Translations under genes and position numbers: made by a program
The notes under the pieces: model-generated
What the model saw: the letters and a program-made list of their open reading frames with translations, nothing else
Told to the model about the DNA's origin: nothing
The model's database searches: none
NCBI GenBank assembly: GCA_050084515.1
Contig: CM114273.1
Coordinates: 32,798,001 to 32,862,000 of the forward strand
Direction of reading: 5' to 3'
Length of the DNA stretch: 64,000 nucleotides
Origin: Blasia pusilla
Taxonomy: Eukaryota > Marchantiophyta > Marchantiopsida > Blasiales
Part shown: piece after piece, positions 1-12,850 of the stretch
Position numbering within the stretch: position 1 is the first letter of the stretch
Layout of the letters: the number at the start of each line of letters is the position of its first letter

Positions 1-310
1 ATGGTAGCTAATTTTCTGTAGTCACCAAAAGATGAGTTTTAGTAATGAATACATCCTTCGGCCAGGTCGGTCTCTTATTGGCCATGCATTAGTCACGTAA
101 GACCGGTTGCCAAAGGAAAACTTGTCCAACAGCTTTCAAGAAGTGCATTTGAAGATTATGTCCAAATTTATCTAAAAAGCCAATGCTTTTACCTAAGCTT
201 TACTAAAACTTGCAAAGATGTACTAACGATAATGCCTCACTTCGCAATGAGGGGCAGAATATAAAACTTAATTAGAAAATAGGATGGGACCCATCAAGAT
301 ACAAACAAGG

Positions 311-1110
311 GGGGCATAGAGAACCAAAAAACCCCGAGGGCCAATATCTTTGGCCAATGTCTTTGCTGTTGGAAATTTTGGCCTAACGGCCAAAATTTCC
401 AACAGCAAAGACAATATCAAATACACCTAGAGAACTATTGTTACTACTAAGTGGGCTTCTAGCATTGGCGTTTCCAACCGCCTGAATGCATTGCAAAAGC
501 CCATTTGGTTGGGCACTTTGCAAAGCTATGGAGACCCGTTGCCTACAAGAAAGTATTGCATTGGCTAAGGACAACCCATTTCTCGATAGGAGATGATGGT
601 CGCAATATGTAGGGAACGAATCAAACCTCTCCCCCATAACCTTGCACATCTCAATGGCTAGGGGGATAAATCTATGTCCATCATAAAGTCGTCTATGAAC
701 GTGGGTCATCTTGATCGCCGTCGCCGCTCCTTGTAACAATCTCCCTTTTGCCACCACTTGGGCTCGCACCGCCTCCCGCGTAGGATCTGTCACTACAACA
801 TCCGCTACCACCACCTCAGACTCCCACGTCATATAGAGATCAGCACACATAAAGGAATCCCATATGATATAGTGCCTCTCTCTAAACATGGAAGCCACTC
901 TCCCGAGCAATAGAGAACATAATATTCCGCACTACATCGTGAGTGGCTATCCTCTCACCCCCAAGTGGACACCGTGCCAAATGCACACCAAATGGATCCA
1001 GACTCCGAAGACACTCGCAATGTGTCGAACCAACCACCGATGGTTGGGGCATGCCCAGTCGGAACCGCATCGTTGTATTGTAGGTAAAACTATCCATGAG
1101 CAGTGAAAGT
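311..1110 (-). mobile_element. LINE 3' end, copy 1 (5'-truncated non-LTR retrotransposon)
   Basis: Two minus-strand reading frames (1160-882 and 910-383) together encode the C-terminal tail of a LINE ORF2. The first holds a zinc-knuckle-like CEC...GVHLARC motif followed by a conserved THDVVRN stretch; the second continues with an EVVVADVVVTDP segment. This order, a Cys/His cluster followed by an acidic D..VVD stretch, resembles the C-terminal region of LINEs with a restriction-like endonuclease; the endonuclease assignment is inference. A frameshift near 900 separates the frames, so it is dead. The same protein tail is found at 11.6-12.85 kb, and its 3' end again at 5.8-6.0 kb, all in the same orientation. 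The reverse transcriptase core is missing, as expected for 5' truncation. Confidence 0.72.
358..413. repeat. near-perfect hairpin at the LINE 3' end
   Basis: Positions 358-383 and 388-413 are reverse complements over 26 bases, separated by the 4-base loop TAAC. The hairpin lies inside the 3' untranslated part of LINE copy 1. The two sister copies do not have it: each has only one arm, so it looks like a local snap-back duplication made during or after insertion. Confidence 0.85.
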
Positions 1111-2619
1111 GAACACCTATTATTAATTAAACTTGTGTAAAGATAATTGCTTAGTTCCATGTTAGAAATGATGAGTTAATTATCCATCATTACTCAGATT
1201 GAAATTATTTCACCGACCGCCAAATGACATTGTGGACATGTTGGTGTTATGCGAAAATTAAGAGGCCCTTTCTTAATAATAGCGCGCAAAGAATTGAATT
1301 TTAACATAGAAAGATAGTTTTCTTTCTTATCTTCAAGTGTTATACCCTCTTCACCTTCTACGGTGCGAGCTAGAATTCATAATGTCAAGTATCATTGCTA
1401 CAGTTGGAGTCTAGATTTTCTGTCTATTATCATATTTATCCTTCCCTTATCATTTTTACTATTTAGTTTTCTTCACTAGAATGTCAATTGTTTTCTCTTT
1501 TGAGGGAAATTGAAGTAAATTTCCTTCTTTATTTTTTCTTATGAGATACGATAGAGTAAATTGAAAACTATTGAAGGCTAGGGATATTGTGGAGCTGTAC
1601 AAAGAGGACCCCATGAGATTTGACCCAATCTACAGGCTTTTATATTTATATATATATATATATATAATGAATTAAAAAATTACTCTTGAACTCATTTGCT
1701 CCTTTAAGCATTCTTGTCATGTTAGACGTTCAGGACGTGCTTCTTTGGTATGTTGTCCAACAAACATCTTTCATTTTTACAAATTGTTTCAATTAGATGT
1801 TCTCCACCAACTTTGGTTGATTTAGGTTCCGAATCACCTTTCGAAATTCTGGCAGTGCCATTTGAGCTCGGTGGACCCACTTAAGGTAGGAATCGAATAT
1901 GTTGCGGATTTTCATGAGCAATAATTGAATTCTAAGTTTTAACTAGCATTTTGACCCATCACTTGGGGACAAATATAGATTTCCATAAATGAAAGAAACC
2001 ACTGATTGATGACTTCAACAAGTGACAGAAACCCAAAAGAAATGGCCAAACATGCGAGAACGAAATCGTAATTGAAGACGGAACCAGTGCGGGCCATTGA
2101 GAGGGTGGGAGGAGATTAAATTTGACGAGACAAATTTTTTATTAAAAATGGGAGAACAATAGCATCTTGGTCCACTTTGTAATGGGATAATGAAAAGAAA
2201 AAATAGTCTACAAACGGTGCACTGCATGGTGACGCATCAAATTGTTGAGTGGAGGACGACCTTTCCCTCTCGAAAAAAATTTGGATGTTAGTCTCGACCA
2301 AAAATTTAGGAGAAGAGCTCATTGTAGGTTATCAATAAATAAATAAATAATAAAAATACAAAAGGGGAGGAGATTCGACAAGGAGGAGAAAGAGATGAGA
2401 TATATATGCGCAATTAATACTAGACGGCAAGGGAAGAAATGGAAGCGTTGCTCATGATCTTCAAGAGCTTTGCGGTAATGGCGAAGTGGACGGCACCGGC
2501 CTCGGCTGGAGCGATGCAAGCAAGCATTATTATAAGAATGGGGGAAGGCCCATCTGTCTCTTCAGAGCCGGTACACTGATGGGTCTTCCATCGAGCGTTT
2601 CTATTGAAGTTTATAATTC
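1111..2619. other. intergenic, no gene seen
   Basis: AT-rich sequence with a short (TA)n run near 1645-1665 and no recognisable coding region or element ends. The last few hundred bases lie just 3' of the glycosyltransferase stop codon and probably include its 3' untranslated region; no clear polyadenylation signal could be singled out. Confidence 0.5.
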
Positions 2620-5600
2620 TTATAAACAGTTGATGTGATGGGCCAAATCTTCCAAAGCTTTGCGAGAATGCCCTCCCGCTGCCAAAGACGCCGCCACTTT
2701 CGCCTTCAGCTGTTGCGCCCTCTCCCGCATCGCCTTACCCTCTTCATGCACCATCATGTGCTCGATCGCGCTCTCGAATTCGCCCTGCTCAACCACCTGC
2801 GACTCTTCTGCAGCCTTCCCCGTCAACCGCACCGCCAGTAACGTGCCCAGATATGCGTCATCCCTCTTGTCGGTCACGGCGATGGCGATCTTCACCTCCT
2901 CCACCACATATCTGCAACACCACCGTCTTCCCCTCAGTTTTGACCTCCATGATTTTCAGCGTTCTAATTGAGGATCTGAAGGTTATGGACGAGCGAGTGC
3001 TACTATCCCGAGCATGTGTGGTTTCTTCGTACGCGGCGTTGCCTATTATATCGACCTGGGAATTCGTTCACGGGGTCTGGAGGGATTCCAAGTCGCAGGG
3101 TAGGTTAGATAGAAAACGAACTTGCTGCGCGCAAATGAAATCAGTGAAAAATCTCCGGTTACGCACCTGGCATTTAGATGTTGTTCCGCGCCGAATGGCC
3201 AGGCCAGTATCGGCACGCCTGCGCTCATGCTCTCGAGGATGGAAGCCCAGCCGCAATGAGATAGAAACGCACCTATGGATGGGTGAGAAAGCACCTTCAT
3301 CTGATCCACCCAGCCGCTGGCAATGATTCCCCTGCCCCGGACTCGCCCTTGGTAGCCCACAGGAAGTACCTCTTCTAAAGAGGTGAAATTGCCGCGGCCT
3401 GAGGGCAGAACCCACAGGAAGTTGCGGTGGCTGTGCTCGAGGGCCAGGGCCAGTTCTTTGATCTGCCTGGGGTTCAGACGCGCAACGCTGCCAAGACAGA
3501 TGAAGAGAACGGAGGACGCTGGCTGCGCTTCGAGCCACCGAAAACTCTCGTTGCCGACGACTTCCAATCCTGCGACAAAGGACACGTTCGTTGTGGAGCT
3601 GGCCGCCGATGAAATAGGACCCACGGGGAATATTTTGGGACCCTGCACCAATTCGCGAGTGATGATGTGAACTTCTAGACAGGAGCCCTACATACTATGC
3701 TGGTTCGATGGATTAGGCAATACATCTGATCTTTGATCGGCGATCGAGAGCTCCAGAAGGCCGTGCCAATCGAGATCTCGGAAAGTGATTGGGAGAACTG
3801 TTAGAAATTCCACGTTCCTTCGCCCCATCGATTACTGGTTCGTAGCCACTCGAAACTCGGGATTATTCTGGAACTGCCAATGCCTTTGAGGGAAACGGAG
3901 CTGAATCCGCTACAAACATTTGCTGAAAACGAACATTAAGAATGACTGCTCCCTATCGAGTTTTTGATCAAGTGACTAACTCCGGAGCAATAAGCTGCTG
4001 AAAAGGTTACCTGCCATTGTGAATCGCCAGAGCAGGCTTTGCGGATCGCATCGAGAGGCCCGGCTTCCAGATCAAAGAACGTATTTATCACCACACCAGC
4101 CGCTTTAACCGTCTCTTCTCCTGAGGCCGCATAGTCTTCGAAAAGAAGATGAATGGCCCATGGCAGGTCCCGTGTGCGACACCACTGAAGACCTTGGAGT
4201 TTCACTATATCATCAAGCCTCGTCACTAAACCTTCGACAACGGACAGTTTTCCCTCAGAACGAAGTTGATGAATTGCCGTCATGAACCTCGCGAAGATAG
4301 CGCCATTACTGTAGAAGACATACGAAGGCAGTTCCAGTTGCGTCGCCACATCCTGTGCAGCAAATTCACCATTATTAATTAGTGAAGACTGACGACAAAA
4401 ATAAAGCTATCCATCAGCATTGCACATCGATACACATCTACTTCAAGTTACAGGCAGGGTATGCTTTCACGGAATACGACTCCGATTCGCCATGACCGCC
4501 CCTCATCTCGTTAGTCCCAGGAGGCTCCATCACGGTGAATAACGGACGTGCTTTTACAGACTTTTCTCGTCACAGCAGCCCCTCCGAAGTTCCACTTGAG
4601 CACGAAAGGCCAGACATTGAAGACCAAACTGACAAGCACAATGTCGTCAATCGATCCGACCTTCATGAACCTACATGAACACCATCGATCGCACGGGCTG
4701 GCTAGCGAGCAACATCGCATCCTCAATATTGCGTGTCAGCAGACTCTCTAGGATCGTTAGTCCCACCATTCACCAGTCGTAGGGGATATGCACGTCATAA
4801 TTGGAACAGACAAACATCCCATTCATAGAAAGCTATAGGTAACGCCATTGGCACGAGTATTCCAACCCTCAACTGCATGCACATAATTAGAGAAATCCTC
4901 CATGGACATAGCTTTATTCGCGGTCATTAAGTTTCAAGCTTTGATTAGTCCTTCACAGTGATGAGGGAAGAAGGAAATCGGTGAAGGTTAAAGAGAGAAC
5001 GGCTCGCAAGGAACCAATTTGTATGGTATGACACAAATGAGGAAGAACCATAAAAAGAATCTTCCCACTAAATTTTCCGAAAAAAATCATTCTTTTAAGG
5101 GTCTTCTCATGTAAATAATTGAAATGAATACTTCATTTTATTGATACTCAAAACGATGTATACAGATATGAAACTTGCGAACTTATTTCATCAATTTTTT
5201 GTTTCTTACTGTAAGAAATAAATTAAATGTAAAATTTCACGGTTCTATGTTGATACGGACTTCGTTAGTTAAATTACTTTTCTTCCCATCATGAGAAGGC
5301 TAAGTCCATCTAGTCAATAACATTTGTTATAATCCTTACTTGCCAGTGGATAGAAGACACCGTGGCATTATCTAAGTCTCACTTAAGCACTTTGACTATG
5401 ACCTCTTTCATATTTCCAGTTCTAAAAGCTTTTTACGAGTAAATTTGGAAGTAAGTTGACACCAAAATTTAACGTTCAAAAATGCTTGATCTAGTTGCAA
5501 CTAGAGGAAACTTATTGTAACTCGATTTTCAACCCAAGGTAGAAATAATCTCTTCATACTCAAAATGGAAACTTGTAAAGTATGATTTATATACACCAAT

Positions 5601-7989
5601 TATCTACAGGGCATTGACATTCCAAAACTTTAAACGGTATAGAAGAGTAGAGGCATATGGCTTATGAGAGACAATAAAAAAAATCTATCAGGTTATGAAA
5701 AAAGAAGATGCACTTCGATAAAAACGAGTGATGGAAAACCCATCGGAAGTACAAAAGAGGGGGACGCAAAGAGTCAAAACCTGAAGGCCACAACAAGACC
5801 AGAAAAGGAAGAAGGGGGCATTCCCCCCTCTAACGACGAAACTCACCAACAGCAGAGACAATATCAACAACAACAAGAGAGCTATGACTACTACTAAGTG
5901 GGCCTCTAGCGCCGGCGTCTCCCACAGCCTGAGCCCGCCGCAAAATCCCATTAGCCTGGGCACGCTGCAACGTTATGGAGACCCGTTGCCTCTGGTTATG
6001 TGGTCGTAGTTCCCTCCAGCCTAGTATTATAAAAACTCCTAGAAGACTTGAAGATCTTTATGAAAAACTCCTTTTAGAGAATTTAAGACAACGGAGAAGG
6101 ATGGGGGAGGGTCAATTACAATAGTGAATGATGTGTAATGGCTAATGATGTGTAATTTGAATTACCCTCTGACTTCTGGCTGATCGATAACCTAACCCTT
6201 AATTGATTTGGCCAGGACCTAACGATAAACCATTAATTAACATAGGCAAAGTCAAAATATCAAGAGAGCATTCTCCCAGAATTACATAGCTCTAAATAAA
6301 GTTTTGTGTTTCATACTGTAAAAAAACCTCGGAAGTTTTTTAGAGAAAAGTAAATGAGATTAATAGCAAATTATTCAGAGAGAATGGGTATGTACGTGCA
6401 GCTTTAGTGGAATTGAGTAAGAGGGAGGAGGAGGAAAGGATGTAAGAAGGGGTGTCTAAATTACCCGGATAAAAACGCCCGACTGTGAATAAGACTCTGA
6501 AGACCCGCACGGTAGTATGCGGGTATAGCATGGCTATGGAAAGCTTTCTTCTTTTCATAGCCACAGGCGGGCAAGTTTTTCATAGCCTCTAGCAGACCCT
6601 CATAACCTCTAGCTTTGAAACGAGGATCCATTTCAAAATCACGAACCCCCGCCCTCCAAGTGAGTTAAAGCGCAAGTCGGGGGCTTCTCTCACTCACTCA
6701 CGAGGCCATCCTTAGGTCGCCAATAATGCACCACGGAGGAATGTAGAGAAGTTTCAAAGACGAAGATCAAAAAGGCTTCTCTCGCTCTGTCACACCGATC
6801 ATAATTCTCTCACCTTGAAAATGTGAAGGAAAACGCAAATTACGAACGCAGAGGTCACAATACGAAGTGTTGCTTGACCTCTACCCTCTCACTTTCTGCG
6901 CACCCGTGGGTTCGGTTGGAAAACATGGATCGGAGGGGATGCAGTGGAAGGTGATAGCCTTTGATACACTTCCCTGCAACCGGATTTCCAGTGACCGGAG
7001 GTGGGATTCACGATAAGTATCTTAGATGCTTAAATGGTACCAATCGTCATGAACAAAGCATGATGAAGGATTGAGAAGGGACATCCATCAGAGGCCTTTG
7101 ACACCCCTAGTGTCAAAGCATGATCAAACTCACTAGTAACTCCGGATAGAATTGAAAGAATTGAACAAGAGAGGCGAGTTGTGACTCTACTAGAAGCCAA
7201 TAATATGAAATTTTAGAGAGAATTAAAGAACGTACTTCAGACAAGAGAACCGACTATGCGGTCCGGTTTGGATTTTTAAAGAGGTTCGGGAAGAGGGTCC
7301 GGAGAAGACTGATCTTAACACTGCGGAAAAAAACAGGGACTAAGGGTTTAGGCAGCACGAATTTAAGGGTAGAATGAAAAGGGCACGGCAAGAAGAAGGA
7401 CAGAGAGCATGAGGAAGGAGACGTTGGTTATGATTTTTGAACTGAAAGTGTGCCGGAGTGACTCTCGATCAGTTAACTGACCTAGCACAATAATTGCACG
7501 TGACTGAACACCAGACTGAGACTCTGGTTTGGATTAAATTACCTTCGCCCACAGCGCAAAAACGTCGTGTAGCACGCAAGTGATGGCGATTCCAACTCCT
7601 GCCTTGCGATCGGCGAGCAGCTTGTCCAGATACGGCTGGAACTCGACCTTCAATCTTCGCGAAACCACGAAGGGGTCATCATTCACATTTACGTCTGCCA
7701 AACGCACGAGGCTGATGTTCTTAAATTCCGCACTCGCGCTCTCCGGGGATGAGTAATAGCTCGATTCTATTTTCGAGATGCACTTCTGGCTGGAGACGAA
7801 GGTGATCATGAGGCCCTGCTTGGCGAGCTGTACGGCCATTCTGAAGCTCGAGGTGATGTGGGAGTGGGACGTGGAAGGGATCCATAGCACATGGCCGGAG
7901 CGTTTGTGGACCTGCTCTCCGAGAATGCCGTTGCTGGTCGCGCTTCCGTTCATGCTCGCAGGAGCGATGGCATGTGATTGACTCTCCAT
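2620..7989 (-). CDS. family-1 UDP-glycosyltransferase (four exons)
   Basis: Predicted to move a sugar from a UDP-sugar onto a small acceptor such as a flavonoid, terpenoid or hormone in the cytosol; the acceptor cannot be told from sequence. Exons on the minus strand: 7989-7543, 4352-4011, 3642-3167, 2911-2620. All introns are GT...AG, with phases 0, 0 and 2, and the joined frame stays open for about 518 residues, normal to slightly long for the family. The PSPG donor-binding box runs from about residue 374 to 417: it starts WVDQMKVLSH, has the HCGW core near 392-395, then GVPILAWP and AEQHLNAR. The N-terminal HVLWIPSTSHSHITS segment places the catalytic His at about residue 44 (or 42), and VLHDVFALW supplies the partner Asp near 142. 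I chose the Met at 7989; a Met 12 codons downstream or the upstream one at 8103 is possible. The second intron's acceptor (GTGCAG before GGTCCC) has a weak pyrimidine tract and is the least certain junction. Intron 1 is 3.2 kb and contains a LINE fragment. Confidence 0.92.
5780..6000 (-). mobile_element. LINE 3' end fragment, copy 3, within intron 1
   Basis: The stretch from about 5835 to 5990 matches the 3' ends of the LINE copies at 0.4-0.6 kb and 11.65-11.8 kb: the shared core includes CCAACAGCAGAGACAATATC, then a TACTACTAAG-GGGCCTCTAGC block and the segment ending ATGGAGACCCGTTGCCT. Only about 150-200 bases remain. It is inserted in the first intron of the glycosyltransferase gene, in the same direction as that gene, and does not touch the exons. 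Confidence 0.7.
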
Positions 7990-10690
7990 GTTGGCTGTGA
8001 GTCGCAGCGTCTGCAAATTACATGCTGTGCAAGTTTTTTCACAAGCATGCTTTGGGTTAGCAGCTGCAACTGTAGGTTGAAGTCGGTTTTCGAATCCACT
8101 CAAACTTTTTCATGTTAATTCAATTACGTACTTGTCACCCACCACTATCTAATTCCGACACTTCCGAACAAGAGCTTGAGATCCAATTCCATGCATCACT
8201 CCGCTGTCCCGTACCCTTTTCCTAAGTCTAGACGTCGAGTCACGTGCTAGCTAGTCTGTGAGAAAGCTCTGCTACTATGTGAGCGATTGGAAGGGAGTTC
8301 GTTCAGGGGAAACGCTGATGGGGAAGCGCAATAGAAGGCCCTTGAGAAAGAAACAAGAAAGATCCCCTTCCCATTTCATTACTTACTGTACTCGTGAGAC
8401 GCTACAACACTGTTACGCACTGTTCTCCGGCCCTAATTCACGCGCTACAAGATTCGATCTGAGCTATTGAAAAGAGAACTGAAACCAAAAAAAGAGCAAA
8501 AAGAACTGTTGTCCACGAGCGCAAGGTAAACTGTTCGTTGCATGCGTGCTCGATTAGAAATCAAATTGTGACAGACGGCCACTAGATACCTCAAAAAACC
8601 GCATGTGTTACACTCCTAAACCTGCACTGTGCCCAGGCCGATCGAAGAGGCTATCGACGATTGATTCTGAGCTGTTTCAGTTACACAAAAAAACCCGAGG
8701 CCTTGCATTTATTCTTCCCTTGGTAAAAGAAACCCTTAACTCATAGCTCGAACGCCAGGGATTCAACAAGGCTTCATAATACTGACATCTGCGGCCTTGA
8801 TCGAGGTTATTTCCACAGCAAACGAGTTCGCACACAGCATTCTCTTTCGCTCCGGGATCTCCCGATCCCTCACGTCAGACGCAGACAAATTACAGCGCTA
8901 CAAGCCTCCGTAATGCTGATATTCGCCTTGATCGAGGATGCCGACAAGCGAACAAACGCATGCACGCACGCACTAATAACTTTCTACTTTCTCTACGTAC
9001 GCGGGTTCCTGCACTGTTTCCCCAATACTTAGATCAAAATCAGAAGCACCAGACATCGTACTGGGGTTGAAAGCGCCTAGTACCGATGCTTGCCTTAAGC
9101 TTGATCGCACACGCCTTGATATCCTACAGTGGCTATCTAATTGCAAAGATCAGAGGCAGACGTCCATGACGGATTGAAAGCCCCATGCCACTTAAGCTGC
9201 CTAGACAGACGAACACAGATATCCAGTGCTTGTATGCGACTCACACCCTATTAGCTTTCCAATACGTAGACTGCCTGATCGCACCCATTAGAAGGAGCCA
9301 GTCAGTCGTATGGAAGAATCCATCTCGCCACAAGAGCGTATTTTATCTCCTTCCTTCAAACCTCCATAACCCGTAGGGATCGCTCGCAACAGTTCTCGGC
9401 AGCGCAGCCATACCACTTGTTTATCAGACTATCGAATTAAACTAGACTAGCCATCGGGGAGCGAAATGGACCCCATGATTTCAAGCTCAAGTGTAATTGA
9501 ACTTCATGAAACCGCACTAAGTGTTTCCCTCATTCCATCCAAGCTCAAAGAAAACAGACACCATTCAAGAAATGAGATCCGATTCAAGAGGAGAATCAGA
9601 GATCAAAGTGGTGTACTGAAAGTATCGGAAGGCGCTCGAAGCATGCGAATAAAACTCTAACAGTGTATGAAGAGCTGAAATGAAGATCGGGGTGCGACAT
9701 ACAGAAGTTACGTGCAGCAATCTTCCACCGCGGCAATCGTTGAGGTAGTTCAACAAACGAGTCCGGGCCTGGGTCGAGCCAGACCTACGAATGGAGATTA
9801 ACAGATGCAATCCCTATGATCTCCTCCGGAGTTCCTAGAGTGCGCACATGCGCGAAGCGATACGCTTGCGCTTTGCGACACCGCAGTCACCACCATCGCT
9901 CTAGAGCTGACGCCGCTTGGCGATGCCAAAGCAGTTAGCCACTTGCGTACAGCGCGCGCGTATGAATTGTCACTCCCACCCTCCTCTTTCACTTCTCGAG
10001 CTATGAGGTTCCCTCAAGTACAAACGTACGCTGCCTTCGATTATGACATTCCCGATACGTGCAAATACTCGTGCCCCTCGTCCCGGGACAGCATCATCCA
10101 CAGTACTGCCTGCAGCTCTCGTCTTGTGCCTCTCCTCACGCGCCGTTTAATTTTCTACGCTTCGCTTCAGTTGGGATAATCGCTGAATGAGAACACTTTC
10201 GTGATGACTACAGATCACCTTATTTGCATTCCTTCGCATCGTCTCACGGGGGGGGGGAGGGAAGCCGGTGCAGACGGAGTGAGTCTACCTTCGCAGCAGG
10301 ACTAAACATTCGAGGAGGGAATCGAAAATTGAAGGGCAGATGCGTGGGCCTTGAGCACTAGGATTTGATGTATGTATGGTTTGGGTATTCCGCGACCGGG
10401 CTCGTTGATTGGATTAGTATCTGGAGTGCGCGGTGGCGTACCGCTTTCCTTCCCTTTGAAAGTTCTAAAACTTGCCATTCTCCTTTGCGCAAAACGGCTA
10501 TGTTGCGGTTCTACCCGGACCCTCGCCGAGAATGTGAGCAGGCAGCCGAAGCTCTCATTCAATTTTTGGCTCGCACAAATGATGAGACGGTTCCTTAGAG
10601 GCTTTCAATGAGAGAAGGATCGTGATTCGTGAGAGACCTGTGCGAAGCACGTTCCTAAACCCTACAGCCCATTATTGGTCCCCCCGATTT
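7990..10690. other. region 5' of the glycosyltransferase gene, no gene seen
   Basis: About 2.7 kb of mixed-composition DNA upstream of the glycosyltransferase start, so it should contain that gene's promoter on the minus strand. No convincing TATA box could be picked out. Short open frames in it have no recognisable family. A run of nine G lies near 10249-10257. Confidence 0.45.
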
Positions 10691-10864
10691 TGAATGCCCT
10701 CCTATATTTTGTATGTACGTTTAAAGACACGTGGTGGACTAACCCGTGTCCACCACGTATCCTCCTCTCGTGATAGTATAGAATCTAGTATAAAATTTAT
10801 AGATTCCCGTGTCGCCACTTGGAAATCGCTCCTCTCGTCCAGGTTTTCAACGACAGCTGAAGCC

Positions 10865-11095
10865 GCATATGCAGAATGGACGCAGATGAGACCTCGGTTC
10901 GGTGGCGTTGTGGCAGCCTCCGATGCAGAATTGACGCACAGGAGACCTCGGTTCGGCGGCGTCGTGTCAGCCGCAGATGCAGATGCAGAATTGACGCAGA
11001 TGAGGGTCCTCGACTAGGTGGCGTCGTGGCAGCCTCAGATGCAGAATTGACGCAGATGGGACCTCGGTTCGGTGGCGTCGTGGCAGCCACCGAAT
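10865..11095. repeat. minisatellite, four units of about 54-60 bp
   Basis: Four copies of a unit beginning GCAGAATTGACGCAGATG and continuing through CCTCGGTTCGGTGGCGTCGTGGCAG start at about 10871, 10925, 10985 and 11041. Spacings are 54, 60 and 56 bases; the 60-base spacing comes from an extra GCAGAT. The first two spacings keep a reading frame, the last does not, so the open frames across it are probably incidental. Confidence 0.85.
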
Positions 11096-11589
11096 CGAGA
11101 AAGTCTTTCCGAATCGTCGGTGGGAAGGTGTAAACTCTGCGGCCGGCATTGGGAAATTTCAAAACTGCCGTCTGCCGGTCATGAAAAACCAGAATGCGGC
11201 CTCTGCGACGGACGGGTGAACTCGGTGGAGACAGTAACTAATTCATTCGTGGACAGGATACGTGGATAGTCTAGGTGGCCAAGGAACTTGTAGAGGCCGT
11301 AAGGACGAAGGCGACCATGGTCCAATCGCGGCTTCTCCGACAGGTTAGTGCGTGAGAGCGTGCGTTCGTTTGTCCCCGCAGATGCAGAATCGCAGATGGC
11401 GATGGTGCCGAGCGAGAATCGCGACTCTTCTCGTCATCGCAATCCTCCCCGTTCCGCCGTGGCCAATTCTCGTGGCGCGCTCATACCGTCGATCTCTGCT
11501 ACGTGTGTAGAAGTTCCGGCGTCCCAAGAAAGGATTTCCCACGCCGACCTTTCCCTGTCCCTTCCTTTCACCTCGTCGGGACCAACGGC
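11096..11589. other. GC-rich stretch after the minisatellite, no gene seen
   Basis: Moderately GC-rich, with another GCAGATGCAGAATCGCAGATG piece near 11379-11400 that resembles the start of the minisatellite unit. No gene or element ends recognised. Confidence 0.4.
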
Positions 11590-12850
11590 AAATGAGGGGT
11601 ATAGAGAGCCAAAAACCGGCCCCGCGGATAAAGAAAGGGCCTAACCACCAAAATAGCCAACAGCAGCATAGACATCTAAAGAATTATGATTATGACTACT
11701 ACTAAGAGGGCCTCTAGCATTGGCGTCTCCAATCGCATGAGTCCATTAACCTGGACACGCTGTAAAGTTATGGAGACTCGTTGCCTACAATAAATTATTG
11801 CAATGGCTAAAGACAACCCATTTCTCTATTGGAGATGATGGGCGCAATCCGTAAGGAACGAGTCAAACGTCTCCCTCATAGCACCGTACATCTCAATAGC
11901 TAGGGGGATAAATCGATGTCCGTCATGAAGTCGACTATAAATGTGGGTCTTCTTGAAGCTCTTGTAGCAATCTCATACATCTCAATAGCTGGGTCTTCTT
12001 GAACGACTATAAATGTGGGTCTTCTTGACCGCCGCCGCTCCTTGTAGCAATCTCCCTTGTGCCACCACTTGGGCTCGCACCACCTCCCGCGTAGTATCCG
12101 TCACTACAACATCCACTACCACCACCTCGGACTCCCTCGTCATGTAGAGATCAGCACGGATAAGGGAATCCCGCATGGAGTAGTGTCTCTCTCTCTCTAT
12201 ACATGGAATCCACTCTCCCGAGCAATAGAGAACATAATATCCCGCACTGCATCGTGAGTGGCTATCCTCTCACCCCCAACTGGACACCGTGCCAAATGCA
12301 CACCAAGTGGATTCAGACTCCGGCGACACTCGCAATGTGTCGAACCAACCACTGATGGTTGGGACAGGCCCAGTCGGAATTGCATCGCTGTAGTGTAAGT
12401 AAGTGGTGCAATGCGGAAAATCGGGATGAGGGGACGAGCCCCCACCCATGAGCATGCCCCCTTTCCAGAGCAAAAGCGAATACGGGCCCGAACCTCCATC
12501 AGGATATTTCTGTATGATATAGTAGCTCTAAACAATGCATCAAAGTAGGCTTCCATCAAAGAAGATTGGAGTCTAGACTGTCCGGAGATAACTCGGAAAG
12601 AGAAAGCGGGAAGAACTGCTCTAGCCTCAACAAGAAGTGAGTCTCTACAAGCTGTGAGTGAAGACTGAAGTGGAAAAAGAGCATCATCAACCTGGGAAAC
12701 GTACTGCAAAAGTAGCGGCCTATCCCTAACCAAAAATCTAAGAAATATCGGAACCCTCGCATCCTCCTCTAGAAATAGGGTTGTCCAAAGAACTAGAGGA
12801 CATGAATTAAAGTATGTGGAATCCTTGTGAGTTATGAAGAGCGGCATTTA
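11590..12850 (-). mobile_element. LINE 3' portion, copy 2 (longest copy)
   Basis: The minus-strand frame 12847-12197 encodes 216 residues upstream of and including the Cys/His motif (HCEC...GVHLARC, then GGERIATHDAVRDIMF). The next frame (12176-11982) continues with the ADLYMT...SEVVVVDVVVTDTT segment. A frame break near 12190 and further damage to the left make it non-functional. A local direct duplication near 11930-12025 repeats a CGACTATAAATGTGGGTC piece. This copy reaches further toward the 5' side than copy 1 but still lacks the reverse transcriptase catalytic core. Confidence 0.72.

Noticed and set aside
10694-11133. Repeat-containing protein over the 54-60-bp minisatellite
   Set aside because: Unit spacings are not all multiples of three, frames stop inside the array and both strands are equally open.
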